A stretch of 7,332 bases of DNA, taken from NCBI GenBank assembly GCA_964505975.1, contig CAZDLW010000270.1, forward strand, positions 1 through 7,332, written 5' to 3'. Positions 1 through 6,377 of this stretch are shown here, piece by piece. This DNA comes from Gp6-AA40 sp964505975 (GTDB lineage Bacteria; Acidobacteriota; Vicinamibacteria; Vicinamibacterales; UBA2999). The position numbers and the translations under genes were made by a program. Each line of letters opens with the position of its first letter. The stretch's first letter is position 1. A model generated the notes under the pieces. It was not told where the DNA came from. It did no database searches and worked only from the letters and a program-made list of their open reading frames with translations.

Positions 1-1056
1 GTCACCCACCGGCGGCTTGGCCGGCTGATAGAGCGCCGCACGGAGAGTGCCGTCGGCGTGCAGGTGCGCCGAGACTGGCTGCGCCCGGTCGGCTTGTATC
101 ACACGGTCGCTCGGGAGCGCCTGTCGACCACGCGGGAGGACGAGGTCGGGCAGATGATGGTGGGACTCTTCGCGCAGAGCGAGGTGGAGTGGACGCGGAC
201 GCTCCGGACGACGATGGGACTGCGCGCCGACGTGTATCAGTATTCGGTGACCGCGGATATGCCCGAGAACTCGGGACGCGGAACCGACGCACTGTTGAGC
301 CCCAAGTTCACAGCCATCTTTGGCCCGTGGAGCGGTACGGAGATTTACGCCAACGCCGGCATGGGTTACCACAGCAACGATGCGCGGGGAGCCGTGATGA
401 CGGTGGATCCGTCGTCGGACTTGCCGGTCGATCCAGTCACGGCGCTGGTACGGGCACGAGGAGCTGAGCTTGGCGTTCGCACAGTGCGGGTTCGTGGACT
501 GCAGTCGACCGTCGCGCTCTGGTATCTGGGTCTCGCTTCCGAGTTGTTGTTCGTGGGAGATGCCGGCACGACCGAAGCTGGACGCCCGAGCCGCCGCATC
601 GGGATCGAATGGAGTAACTATGCGCGTCTTCAGCCGTGGCTCACGCTGGACGCGGATCTGGCGTTCTCGCGTGCGCGCTTCACGGACGAGGATCCCACCG
701 GCAACCGAATTCCCGGGGCGCTCGATCGGGTGGTCTCGGCCGGAGTGACGATCGATCCCCTTCGGCGGATATTCGGCAGCCTTCGCGTGCGTCACTTCGG
801 CCCGAGGCCCCTCCTCGAAGACGCGACGGTCGAATCCGCGGGCACGACGATCTGGAACAGCGAGGTCGGCTACAGCGTGTCTTCCCGCGCCAGGGTGGTG
901 TTGAGCGCTTACAACCTGTTCAATGCTCGCGTGTCGGATATCGACTACTTCTACGCATCCCGCCTGCCCGGCGAGCCCGCCGAAGGCGTGGATGATGTGC
1001 ATACCCATCCCGCCCTGCCACGATCCGCGCGCCTGTCATTGCAGCTGACGTTTTGA
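1..1056 (+). CDS. TonB-dependent outer-membrane receptor, C-terminal part (5' end outside window)
   Basis: The frame is open from base 1 to a TGA at 1054-1056 and gives 351 visible residues, so the N-terminal signal peptide, TonB box, plug and first barrel strands are missing. A GTG at 58 is only an internal codon. The visible part alternates aromatic and polar residues in short strands, as in a 22-strand beta-barrel (for example the stretch around TMGLRADVYQYSV). Near the end is YNLFN (residues about 304-308), a common motif of the penultimate strands in this family, then SRLPGEP and a final strand LSLQLTF ending in Phe, the usual outer-membrane insertion signal. Family knowledge: such receptors import siderophores, vitamins or other scarce ligands using TonB-ExbBD energy. 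The ligand cannot be told from this part. No TonB, ExbB or regulator gene lies beside it. The family call is firm; the substrate is unknown. Confidence 0.9.
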   Translation, partial: VTHRRLGRLIERRTESAVGVQVRRDWLRPVGLYHTVARERLSTTREDEVGQMMVGLFAQSEVEWTRTLRTTMGLRADVYQYSVTADMPENSGRGTDALLSPKFTAIFGPWSGTEIYANAGMGYHSNDARGAVMTVDPSSDLPVDPVTALVRARGAELGVRTVRVRGLQSTVALWYLGLASELLFVGDAGTTEAGRPSRRIGIEWSNYARLQPWLTLDADLAFSRARFTDEDPTGNRIPGALDRVVSAGVTIDPLRRIFGSLRVRHFGPRPLLEDATVESAGTTIWNSEVGYSVSSRARVVLSAYNLFNARVSDIDYFYASRLPGEPAEGVDDVHTHPALPRSARLSLQLTF

Positions 1057-1071
1057 TCTCGACGCCGTTAC

Positions 1072-1092
1072 GTTCCTGCGCCAGGCGGGAAC
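1072..1092 (+). terminator. Hairpin after the TonB-receptor stop, possible terminator without T-tract
   Basis: The arms GTTCCTGC and GCGGGAAC form an 8-bp stem with one G-U pair and a GCCAG loop, beginning 15 bases after the receptor stop codon. No T-run follows, so it is not a classical intrinsic terminator. It could stabilise the mRNA 3' end or assist Rho-dependent ending. Small stems are frequent by chance in GC-rich DNA. Confidence 0.35.
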
Positions 1093-1199
1093 CGCGACGC
1101 GAACGCCGCCCCCTCCCCGCCCTTTCGCGTGTCACGACCGCCGGCAGGAGGCCTGTCGGGCGGCGACGGCTCGGACGCGGCGTGTGCCCGATGTCGCTC

Positions 1200-1228
1200 A
1201 AAAATCGTGCAATGTCCCCGGACGCACG
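1200..1228 (-). terminator. Leftward intrinsic-terminator-like hairpin
   Basis: Read on the - strand, outer arms CGTGC and GCACG and inner arms GTC and GAC enclose a CGGG loop, with a three-base bulge (ATT) on one side. The structure is followed by A and then five T residues (1204-1200 on the + strand numbering). This order, stem then T-run, is that of an intrinsic terminator for leftward transcription. No - strand gene ends here, so it would stop antisense transcripts coming from the DGQHR gene side. The bulge weakens the stem, and chance is a real alternative. Confidence 0.35.
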
Positions 1229-1328
1229 AACAACGGCCCCGCTTCGATATCCCCTGGTTATCACTGGACTTACTGTTCGTTCGTTGGCGCCGGCTGGTGG
1301 CCCGGGCGGCAATCCGGCCAGAAACGAG

Positions 1329-1358
1329 TTGAGATTTCGGGCGGCAGCCCGCTACAAT
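1329..1358 (+). promoter_or_regulatory. Sigma-70-type promoter for the DGQHR gene
   Basis: The -35 hexamer TTGAGA (1329-1334) and the -10 hexamer TACAAT (1353-1358) are separated by 18 bases; each matches the housekeeping consensus at most positions. Transcription would start near 1365, giving a leader of about 40 bases before the ATG at 1404. The position directly upstream of the only gene that could use it supports the call. No clear operator palindrome overlaps it. Activity is inferred from sequence alone. Confidence 0.6.
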
Positions 1359-1380
1359 TCGCCTCTTCCGTAGGCTGGGC

Positions 1381-1387
1381 GAAGGAG
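1381..1387 (+). promoter_or_regulatory. Ribosome-binding site of DGQHR gene, unusually distant
   Basis: GAAGGAG is a strong Shine-Dalgarno match, but it lies 16 bases before the ATG at 1404, more than the usual 5-10. No start codon in the gene's frame lies between it and the ATG, and the frame is closed by TAG at 1371-1373. The ATG at 1404 is therefore the earliest possible start. The next in-frame ATG (1428) has no better site. The long spacing may lower translation efficiency. Confidence 0.5.
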
Positions 1388-1403
1388 CCAGAACAGAGAC
1401 GAA

Positions 1404-2537
1404 ATGATTACTGTAGCTGCCATCCAGATGCAGCAGTTCGGCGTGCAGTTCTATCAGGCCTCGCTGACTGCCGGTGACATCGACAAACTGGTTCGCTTCG
1501 AGGTGCTCAGCTACGGCGAATCCGGACACCCTCCAGTTCGTGGCGGGAAAAAGAAGGTCACATCGAAGGTGAACTGGGACCTGCTCGAGCGCCGAATCGC
1601 CTCCTCCGAGAAGGCCTACCAGCGTCAGATCATCAGGCGAAAAATCGACGAACTCGTTCAGTATTACGAGCAATGCCGCCAGGCTCGGGATTTGCCGTCG
1701 ATTCCAGGCGCAGTCATCATCTCCTGCGACGAGAAGCTGACGTTCGACCCGGTTGAAGACGGCTCTCCACTGGGACGCTTGCGGGTTCCCGAGCGGGAGG
1801 GGATTTTGCGCGCGATCGACGGCCAGCATCGATTGCTGGCCCTGCATGCGGATATCGAGAACATCCGCAAGCTGGACTTCACCGTGCCGGCCATAATTTT
1901 CGATCGACTGCCCGAGGATCACGTCGTCCAGATGTTCGTGACGATTAACGCGAAGCACACACGACTCAACCCCTCGCATCTCGTCAGCCTGTCGGGGCGC
2001 CAGCTCTACCGTGATGATGCCCTGGCGGCGGCGCACGATGTCGTGCGCGCGCTGAACGACCGTGAAGACTCGCCGCTGCAGGGCGAGATCAAGCTGCTCG
2101 GTGTCGGCCGGGGTCGCGTGGCCCAGGCGCCGCTGGCTCAGGAGTTGAAACGTCTGTTCGGGAGCGATGCGTTTGGGGGAACACGCAAGTCGGCCGAATT
2201 CCGGGAGCATTCCCGGCGCTTCTTCGTGAACTACTTCAAACAAGTGTCCGTGGTGTTCGGCGCCGCCTGGGCCGGTCGCAAATACAGCATCAAGACGGCC
2301 ACCGCACTGCGTGCGTTCATCCGCGTCGCCCCGGACGTCGTTCGCCGCCTCGACCAGGAGCACGCGGACCGCACGGACTTCCGAGCGATAGGCCGGGTCA
2401 TTGCCCCTTGGGGCCGGCGCATTGGTGACCAGCGCTTCGAGAGCGAGGGGGCCTGGAAGCGGGTCGGAACCACCGTCGACTCGCTGGCGAGAGAGCTCAA
2501 GCTGGCGCTGGAATATCCGGAAGGTGCGGGCGTGTAG
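1404..2537 (+). CDS. DGQHR-domain protein, DndB-like superfamily, stand-alone
   Basis: The product has 377 residues. The N-terminal segment (about 4-35) reads like the family's first strands, with QFYQAS then LTAGDIDKLV. YQR lies at 72-74, followed by a helix and IPGAVIIS (100-107). The signature DGQHR is intact at 139-143 in the context AIDGQHRLLAL. FVTINAKHTRLNP at 178-190 matches the conserved block that normally follows it. The C-terminal third (about 200-377) is helical and charged, with no motif I recognise. There is no signal peptide or membrane segment, so it should be cytoplasmic. Family knowledge: DndB regulates dnd phosphorothioation operons, and other DGQHR proteins occur in mobile or defence contexts, mostly without known function. 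Here dndC, dndD and dndE are not adjacent, so the DndB role itself is not supported. It has its own promoter and a terminator-like hairpin behind it, which suggests a single-gene unit. Superfamily membership is firm; function is unknown. Confidence 0.88.
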   Translation: MITVAAIQMQQFGVQFYQASLTAGDIDKLVRFEVLSYGESGHPPVRGGKKKVTSKVNWDLLERRIASSEKAYQRQIIRRKIDELVQYYEQCRQARDLPSIPGAVIISCDEKLTFDPVEDGSPLGRLRVPEREGILRAIDGQHRLLALHADIENIRKLDFTVPAIIFDRLPEDHVVQMFVTINAKHTRLNPSHLVSLSGRQLYRDDALAAAHDVVRALNDREDSPLQGEIKLLGVGRGRVAQAPLAQELKRLFGSDAFGGTRKSAEFREHSRRFFVNYFKQVSVVFGAAWAGRKYSIKTATALRAFIRVAPDVVRRLDQEHADRTDFRAIGRVIAPWGRRIGDQRFESEGAWKRVGTTVDSLARELKLALEYPEGAGV

Positions 2538-2566
2538 ATGCCGGTTCGGGAGCGGGAAAACCGGAA

Positions 2567-2586
2567 GGGGCGTCCGTGGACGCCCC
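2567..2586 (+). terminator. Terminator-like hairpin after the DGQHR gene
   Basis: Perfect 8-bp arms GGGGCGTC and GACGCCCC flank a CGTG loop, 29 bases after the TAG stop of the DGQHR gene. The stem is strong, but the sequence after it (GTTCC) has only a token T-run. It probably ends or trims the DGQHR transcript and helps separate it from the downstream pxpA gene. The structure is seen directly; the terminator role is inferred. Confidence 0.55.
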
Positions 2587-2597
2587 GTTCCTGGAAT

Positions 2598-2652
2598 GCC
2601 GGCCTGGCTCCCCCCAGCATTTACGGCGCTCTGCCGTAAACCACAGGCCGGC
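2598..2652. repeat. Two-tier inverted repeat (nested hairpin) between DGQHR gene and pxpA
   Basis: The outer arms GCCGGCCTG (2598-2606) and CAGGCCGGC (2644-2652) are perfect 9-bp complements. Nested inside are TTTACGGC (2620-2627) and GCCGTAAA (2633-2640), perfect 8-bp complements around a GCTCT loop. The tiers are joined by an asymmetric internal loop of 13 bases on the left and 3 on the right. Seventeen perfect pairs in 55 bases is more than the other stems in this window show. It could be an RNA structure in the pxpA leader, a second transcript end, or a dispersed repeat. No copy is seen elsewhere in the window. Confidence 0.6.
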
Positions 2653-2767
2653 GCCTCGTGTAAGGCAACGCACGTGCCGCCTCAGTTCCTTAGGAATTTC
2701 TCGAATCCGGCTGTTTCCCACCTCCCAGGAATGTGGCAAGAATTACAAGCGTGTCCGTTTATCGGCC

Positions 2768-2775
2768 AGGCGGGG
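2768..2775 (+). promoter_or_regulatory. Purine-rich ribosome-binding site that decides the pxpA start
   Basis: AGGCGGGG precedes the ATG at 2778, with AGG seven bases from the start codon. The frame can be extended to a GTG at 2733, but the 15 extra residues do not resemble the family's N-terminus, whereas MRVDLNADVGESYG from 2778 fits it exactly. Confidence 0.6.
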
Positions 2776-2777
2776 CG

Positions 2778-3572
2778 ATGCGCGTCGACTTGAACGCCGA
2801 TGTGGGCGAGTCCTACGGCGTCTATCAGCTGGGTCACGATTCCCTGCTCGTGCCCGCGATTACCTCCGCCAGCGTCGCGTGCGGATTTCACGCCGGCGAC
2901 CCCGGCATCATGCGAGCGACGGTGGAACTGGCACGCCGTCACGGAGTTGCGGTCGGTGCCCACCCTGGTTTCCCCGATTTGCAGGGTTTCGGCCGGAGGG
3001 ACCTGCGGGCGTCTCCGCGAGACGTCGAGGATCTCGTGCTCTATCAGATCGGCGCGCTGGGAGCGCTCGCAGCGGCACAGGGTGTCCGTCTCCAGCACGT
3101 GAAACCCCATGGAGCGCTGTACAACCGGGCCGTCTACGATCGCGACGTGGCCGATGCGATTGCCCGTGCCGCCGCGGCATTCGACGAGCGTGTGATTCTC
3201 TTCGGCCTTCCTGGGTCGGCCCTGCTCGACGCTGGACAGCGTGCCGGGCTTCGAACGGCTTCGGAAGCGTTTGCAGACCGTGCCTACCGGGCCGACGGCA
3301 CGTTGAGTCCCCGCGACGAGGCTGGATCGGTGATTCACGATCCGGATGTCGTCGTTGCTCGCGTCCTCGAGATGGTGCACCACCGCGTTGTTACCGCGAC
3401 CGATGGCACACGGGTAGGGCTGGAGGTCGACACCGTCTGCGTTCACGGTGATACGCCGGGCGCCGCCGCACTGGCCACCCGGTTGCGGGAGGCCCTCGTG
3501 GAGGGAGGCGTCGAGGTCGTCCCTGTTGGCGCGATCGAAGGGCCGTCTGAACGCGCCCCCTACGGACGATAG
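2778..3572 (+). CDS. pxpA: 5-oxoprolinase (ATP-hydrolysing) subunit PxpA, LamB/YcsF family
   Basis: The product has 264 residues, close to the family's usual 245-255. Conserved blocks appear in order: DLNADVGESYG (4-14), ACGFHAGDP (34-42), GAHPGFPD then FGRR (60-73), HVKPHGALYN (107-116), EAFADRAY (163-170), LSPRD (176-180) and VHGDTPGA (222-229). All the His and Asp positions typical of the family are present, so it looks functional. PxpA works with PxpB and PxpC to open 5-oxoproline (pyroglutamate) to glutamate at the cost of ATP, in the cytoplasm. In many genomes the three genes are adjacent. Here the upstream neighbour is the DGQHR gene and the downstream neighbour is a convergent acyl-CoA ligase, so pxpA stands alone. 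The last 13 or so residues, after PVGAIEG, are a non-conserved tail. No convincing promoter was found in the 240 bases upstream. The family call is firm. The specific activity depends on pxpBC being elsewhere. Confidence 0.9.
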   Translation: MRVDLNADVGESYGVYQLGHDSLLVPAITSASVACGFHAGDPGIMRATVELARRHGVAVGAHPGFPDLQGFGRRDLRASPRDVEDLVLYQIGALGALAAAQGVRLQHVKPHGALYNRAVYDRDVADAIARAAAAFDERVILFGLPGSALLDAGQRAGLRTASEAFADRAYRADGTLSPRDEAGSVIHDPDVVVARVLEMVHHRVVTATDGTRVGLEVDTVCVHGDTPGAAALATRLREALVEGGVEVVPVGAIEGPSERAPYGR

Positions 3573-3595
3573 GCCTTCAAGGTGGCGTTCCGATC

Positions 3596-5341
3596 CTACT
3601 GGTGTGTGCCAGGTGGGTTCGATCCGTTCGGGGCGGCAACCTTGCTTTCCGCCACGAGGGCCCGCCGCAAGATCTTCCCCACCATGGTCTTTGGCAGTTC
3701 AGTCCTGAACTCGACCGCTGCCGGCACCTTGTAAGGCGCGAGCCGCTCCTTGCAGTACGCGCGCAGTTCGTCGCCGGTCACGCGTTGATCGGGTTTGAGT
3801 ACCACCCACGCCTTCGCGACCTCGCCCTTGACGGGGTCAGGGACGCCGGCGACGCCCACCTCGCGCACAGCGGGATGCGTGGAGATGACCTCCTCGATCT
3901 CGCGCGGCCACACCTGGAACCCGCTCGTCTTCACCATGTCCTTCTTGCGATCGACGATGAAGACGAAGCCGTCTTCGTCCATGTACGCAAGGTCGCCCGT
4001 ATGCAGCCAGATGCTGCCGTCCTCGTGCCGTCGCAGCGTGTCCCTGGTCTCCTCCGGGTTGTTCCAGTACTCGGTCATGAGCTGCGGCGCCTGCATGATC
4101 ATCTCGCCGACCTCGCCGGCTGGCAGTTCGCGCACCCCCTCGTCGGCGTCCACGATCCGGACGGCCACGTCGGGCAGCGGGACGCCGATCGAGCCGATCT
4201 TGTTCGTCCCCTTCACGGGATTGACGCAACACGCCATCATGCCTTCGGTCAGCGAATAGCCTTCGATCAGGCGTGCCCCGGTCTTTTCCTCGAAACGACG
4301 CTTGGTCTCAGCCATGAGCGCGGCGGCGCCCGAGAAACACAGCCTGATTGAGCTCAGATCCACCTTTCCGGCCTGTACGTCGGGATGGTTGAGAATCGCC
4401 GAGTACAGTGTCGGAACACCGCTGAAGAAGGCCGGTTTCACTTGCTTGATCGTCTTCAGCAGGTCCGGGATGTCGCGGGGGTTCGGCACCAGCGAAAGTG
4501 GGTTCGGCCCGATGAACGCCAGCGGCTGGACGCCCACGTTGCCATACACGTGGAACATCGGCAGCGGAAGCATGATGATGTCGGTCCATGGCTCCTTGGC
4601 GGATCGGGTCCATTCCTGGAGCTGTACTCCGGCGGCCACGTAATGACGATGGAGGCCGATGACTCCTTTCGGTGTTCCGGTGGTGCCTCCGCTGGAGAGA
4701 ATCACCGCACGATCGTCGGGGGATACGGATACATTCGGGCGTGGGTCGTTCTCGTGGCGCTGCAGCAGATCCTGCAACCACAGGTCGCCGGGGGCGAGAG
4801 TGATTCGATGGCCTTCCTTCTTCTCCTTGAAAAGGGTGAACAACAGCCGGAGTACGCCTGGAAGATACTCTTTGATCGACGTGGCGATCACGCGCCGTGC
4901 GCCGGTGCGCTGCTGGACGTGCTTCACTCGCCCGTAGAACGGCGTCAGCACGACGACGGTTTCGGATTGTGACGCGCGAAGCGCCTGCTCGACTTCCCGC
5001 TCGCTATACGTGGGATTGAGCGGCACGACGATGGCCCCCGCTTTCCAGGCGCCGAACTGCGCAACAAAGAACTGGGGGCAGTTGGGCAGGATCAGCGTGA
5101 CCAGGTCGCCTTTGCGGACGCCCAGGCCGACGAGTGCCGATGCGAAGGCCGTACTCTCGGCGTCCAGCCGTGCGTACGACATCGTGGCACCCTTGAACAG
5201 CAGCGCGGGCTTGGAGGGATGCTCGCGGGCGAGCGACTCCTGGTAGTCGACGAGGGTCTTATCCGGATACGGAGTCAACGAGGCTCGAACGTCGGGATCG
5301 TAGTGGGCCAGCCAGCGTGTGTTCGCCATCGTGCCCGACAT
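3596..5341 (-). CDS. Long-chain-type fatty acid--CoA ligase (AMP-forming acyl-CoA synthetase)
   Basis: The 581-residue product is a full-length ANL-superfamily enzyme that activates a carboxylic acid to acyl-AMP and then to acyl-CoA. Visible motifs: phosphate-binding loop SSGGTTGTPKG (216-226), GYSLTEG (361-367), LHTGD (446-450) with D449-D450 region binding ribose, VDRKKDMVKTSG (463-474) at the hinge, and the C-terminal GK of TMVGKILRR (Lys556) that contacts the acyl-adenylate. The insert with YLPGVLRLLF and KEKKEG (about 159-177) is characteristic of long-chain enzymes of the FadD type. Exact chain length is inferred. An AGGAG lies only one base before the ATG at 5341, so the start may instead be the ATG four codons later (5329), 13 bases from that site; neither spacing is ideal. 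It follows argF by 69 bases on the same strand and could be co-transcribed. It converges on pxpA with 23 bases between stops. The stop is TAG. Confidence 0.9.
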   Translation of the reverse strand: MSGTMANTRWLAHYDPDVRASLTPYPDKTLVDYQESLAREHPSKPALLFKGATMSYARLDAESTAFASALVGLGVRKGDLVTLILPNCPQFFVAQFGAWKAGAIVVPLNPTYSEREVEQALRASQSETVVVLTPFYGRVKHVQQRTGARRVIATSIKEYLPGVLRLLFTLFKEKKEGHRITLAPGDLWLQDLLQRHENDPRPNVSVSPDDRAVILSSGGTTGTPKGVIGLHRHYVAAGVQLQEWTRSAKEPWTDIIMLPLPMFHVYGNVGVQPLAFIGPNPLSLVPNPRDIPDLLKTIKQVKPAFFSGVPTLYSAILNHPDVQAGKVDLSSIRLCFSGAAALMAETKRRFEEKTGARLIEGYSLTEGMMACCVNPVKGTNKIGSIGVPLPDVAVRIVDADEGVRELPAGEVGEMIMQAPQLMTEYWNNPEETRDTLRRHEDGSIWLHTGDLAYMDEDGFVFIVDRKKDMVKTSGFQVWPREIEEVISTHPAVREVGVAGVPDPVKGEVAKAWVVLKPDQRVTGDELRAYCKERLAPYKVPAAVEFRTELPKTMVGKILRRALVAESKVAAPNGSNPPGTHQ

Positions 5342-5410
5342 TCTCCTGCAGGCGTCCTGACCTCACAAGGCCCCGGGAATTGAAACGACTACGGCCGCGC
5401 TGGCCCGCGG

Positions 5411-6352
5411 TCATTGCCCGAGCAGCATCAGGAGCAGCGCTTTCTGTGTGTGCAGCCGGTTCTCGGCCTGATCGAAGACCACCGCAGCCGGGGAATCGAT
5501 GACCTCCGAGGTGACTTCTTCTCCCCGGTGCGCGGGAAGACAGTGCATGAACAGCGCTCCGGGCGCCGCGGCAGTCATGAGGGCGCTGTTCACCTGGTAG
5601 GGGGCAAACACCACCCTCCGGTCGGCAGCCTCGTCTTCTTCACCCATGGACGCCCAGACGTCGGTGTACACGGCACCCGCTCCCGATACCGCCTGGCGTG
5701 CGTCCGTGAAACGGCGCACCCGAGCACCGTGTCGGGCGACGCGCATGGCTTCCTCGACCACGTGATCCGGCAGCGCGTATCCGTCGGGCGACGCCAGGTG
5801 CACGCTGACGCCGAGCATGCATGCGGCATGGGCGAGCGACGTGGCCACGTTGTTGCCATCCCCGACGTAGGCCACCGTGCGGCCCTTGCAGTCGCCCCAT
5901 CGCTCGCGCAGGGTCATGACATCGGCGAGGGCCTGACACGGATGCTGCTCGTCCGTCAGCGCGTTGACCACGTGGAGGCGCGGAGCGGCCGCGGCCAGCG
6001 CAGCCACCTTCCGTTGTGCGAACGTCCGAATGACCACCGCGCGTACCCAGCGTTCGAGGTTCCGTCCGACGTCCTCGATAGGCTCTCGCCCGCCCGCGGC
6101 GAACTCGGCGGGAAGGTCCAGGACATCTCCGCCGAGCTCCCGCACGGCAATCTCGAAGGTAGACCTCGTTCGCAGCGACGGCTTTTCGAACAGCAGCGCC
6201 ACATGCATGCCCGCGAGGGCAGCCACGGTTGGCGCCCGTGGACCGAGGCTGCGCTCGACCTTCAGTCGATCTGCCGTGTCCAGAAGTCGCTCGAGATCGT
6301 CTGGCTCGAGATCGAGAATCGACAGGAAATCCTTGTGGGCGGTGAGCGGCAT
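5411..6352 (-). CDS. argF: Ornithine carbamoyltransferase
   Basis: From the ATG at 6352 the product has 313 residues, normal for the family. Carbamoyl-phosphate-binding SLRTR lies at 59-63 in FEKPSLRTRSTFE, HPCQ at 137-140, GDGNN at about 164-168, the ornithine-binding DVWASMG at 231-237, and HCLPAHRG at 270-277 with the catalytic Cys. The SMG loop and HCLPAHRG argue for ornithine, not acetylornithine or aspartate, as acceptor. The enzyme makes citrulline from ornithine and carbamoyl phosphate in arginine biosynthesis, as a cytoplasmic trimer. The frame extends to a GTG at 6418, but the ATG at 6352 has a good ribosome-binding site (AAGGG, seven bases away) and fits the family N-terminus. It follows argJ by 92 bases. 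An anabolic role is inferred from that neighbour. Confidence 0.94.
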   Translation of the reverse strand: MPLTAHKDFLSILDLEPDDLERLLDTADRLKVERSLGPRAPTVAALAGMHVALLFEKPSLRTRSTFEIAVRELGGDVLDLPAEFAAGGREPIEDVGRNLERWVRAVVIRTFAQRKVAALAAAAPRLHVVNALTDEQHPCQALADVMTLRERWGDCKGRTVAYVGDGNNVATSLAHAACMLGVSVHLASPDGYALPDHVVEEAMRVARHGARVRRFTDARQAVSGAGAVYTDVWASMGEEDEAADRRVVFAPYQVNSALMTAAAPGALFMHCLPAHRGEEVTSEVIDSPAAVVFDQAENRLHTQKALLLMLLGQ

Positions 6353-6359
6353 AGAGACG

Positions 6360-6365
6360 CCCTTC
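6360..6365 (-). promoter_or_regulatory. Ribosome-binding site that decides the argF start
   Basis: Read on the - strand, GAAGGG ends seven bases before the ATG at 6352. The longer candidate start (GTG at 6418) would translate this site as part of a non-conserved 22-residue leader, so the shorter form is preferred. Confidence 0.6.
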
Positions 6366-6377
6366 GAGAGACTACTG

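Larger units (their letters stand above)
1057..1403. other. Intergenic region between receptor and DGQHR gene
   Basis: This 347-base stretch has no ORF with recognisable family features. Working left to right it holds a GC-rich hairpin (1072-1092), a second small hairpin (1141-1159, arms CCGGCAGG and CCTGTCGG with one G-U pair, loop AGG), a hairpin with an A-run on its left side (1200-1228), and a promoter with ribosome-binding site leading into the DGQHR gene. An in-frame TAG at 1371-1373 rules out an upstream extension of that gene. I found no tRNA-like cloverleaf or tandem repeat. Confidence 0.6.

Noticed and set aside
1068..2363. A 431-codon open frame on the - strand opposite the DGQHR gene
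   Set aside because: It lies almost wholly antisense to a gene with clear family motifs, and its product shows no recognisable domain. Long antisense frames are common in GC-rich coding DNA.
2731..2750. Possible sigma-54 site TGGCAAGAATTACA upstream of pxpA
   Set aside because: The required GG and GC dinucleotides are 12 bases apart instead of 10, and the downstream element is poor.
2733..2777. GTG at 2733 as the pxpA start
   Set aside because: It adds 15 residues that do not match the family, while the ATG at 2778 gives the conserved N-terminus and has a ribosome-binding site.
2682..3446. A 254-codon - strand frame and a 291-codon + strand frame over pxpA
   Set aside because: Both are shadows in other frames. 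Only the frame from 2778 carries the LamB/YcsF motifs.
3612..3626. T-arm-like GGTTCGATCC suggesting a tRNA
   Set aside because: The flanking bases do not form the needed 5-bp stem, no acceptor or anticodon arm is found nearby, and the site lies in the 3' end of the ligase gene.
3602..4351. A 249-codon + strand frame opposite the acyl-CoA ligase
   Set aside because: It is antisense to the conserved C-terminal half of the ligase and has no domain signature.
4659..4694. Unusual phosphate-loop SSGGTTGTPKG in the acyl-CoA ligase as a sign of altered function
   Set aside because: GGTTG variants of this loop occur in normal long-chain acyl-CoA ligases, and all the other motifs are intact.
5411..6352. 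ArgF as an acetylornithine or succinylornithine transcarbamylase, because of SLRTR in place of STRTR
   Set aside because: The SMG loop and HCLPAHRG match ornithine enzymes, and SLRTR is common among ordinary ornithine carbamoyltransferases.
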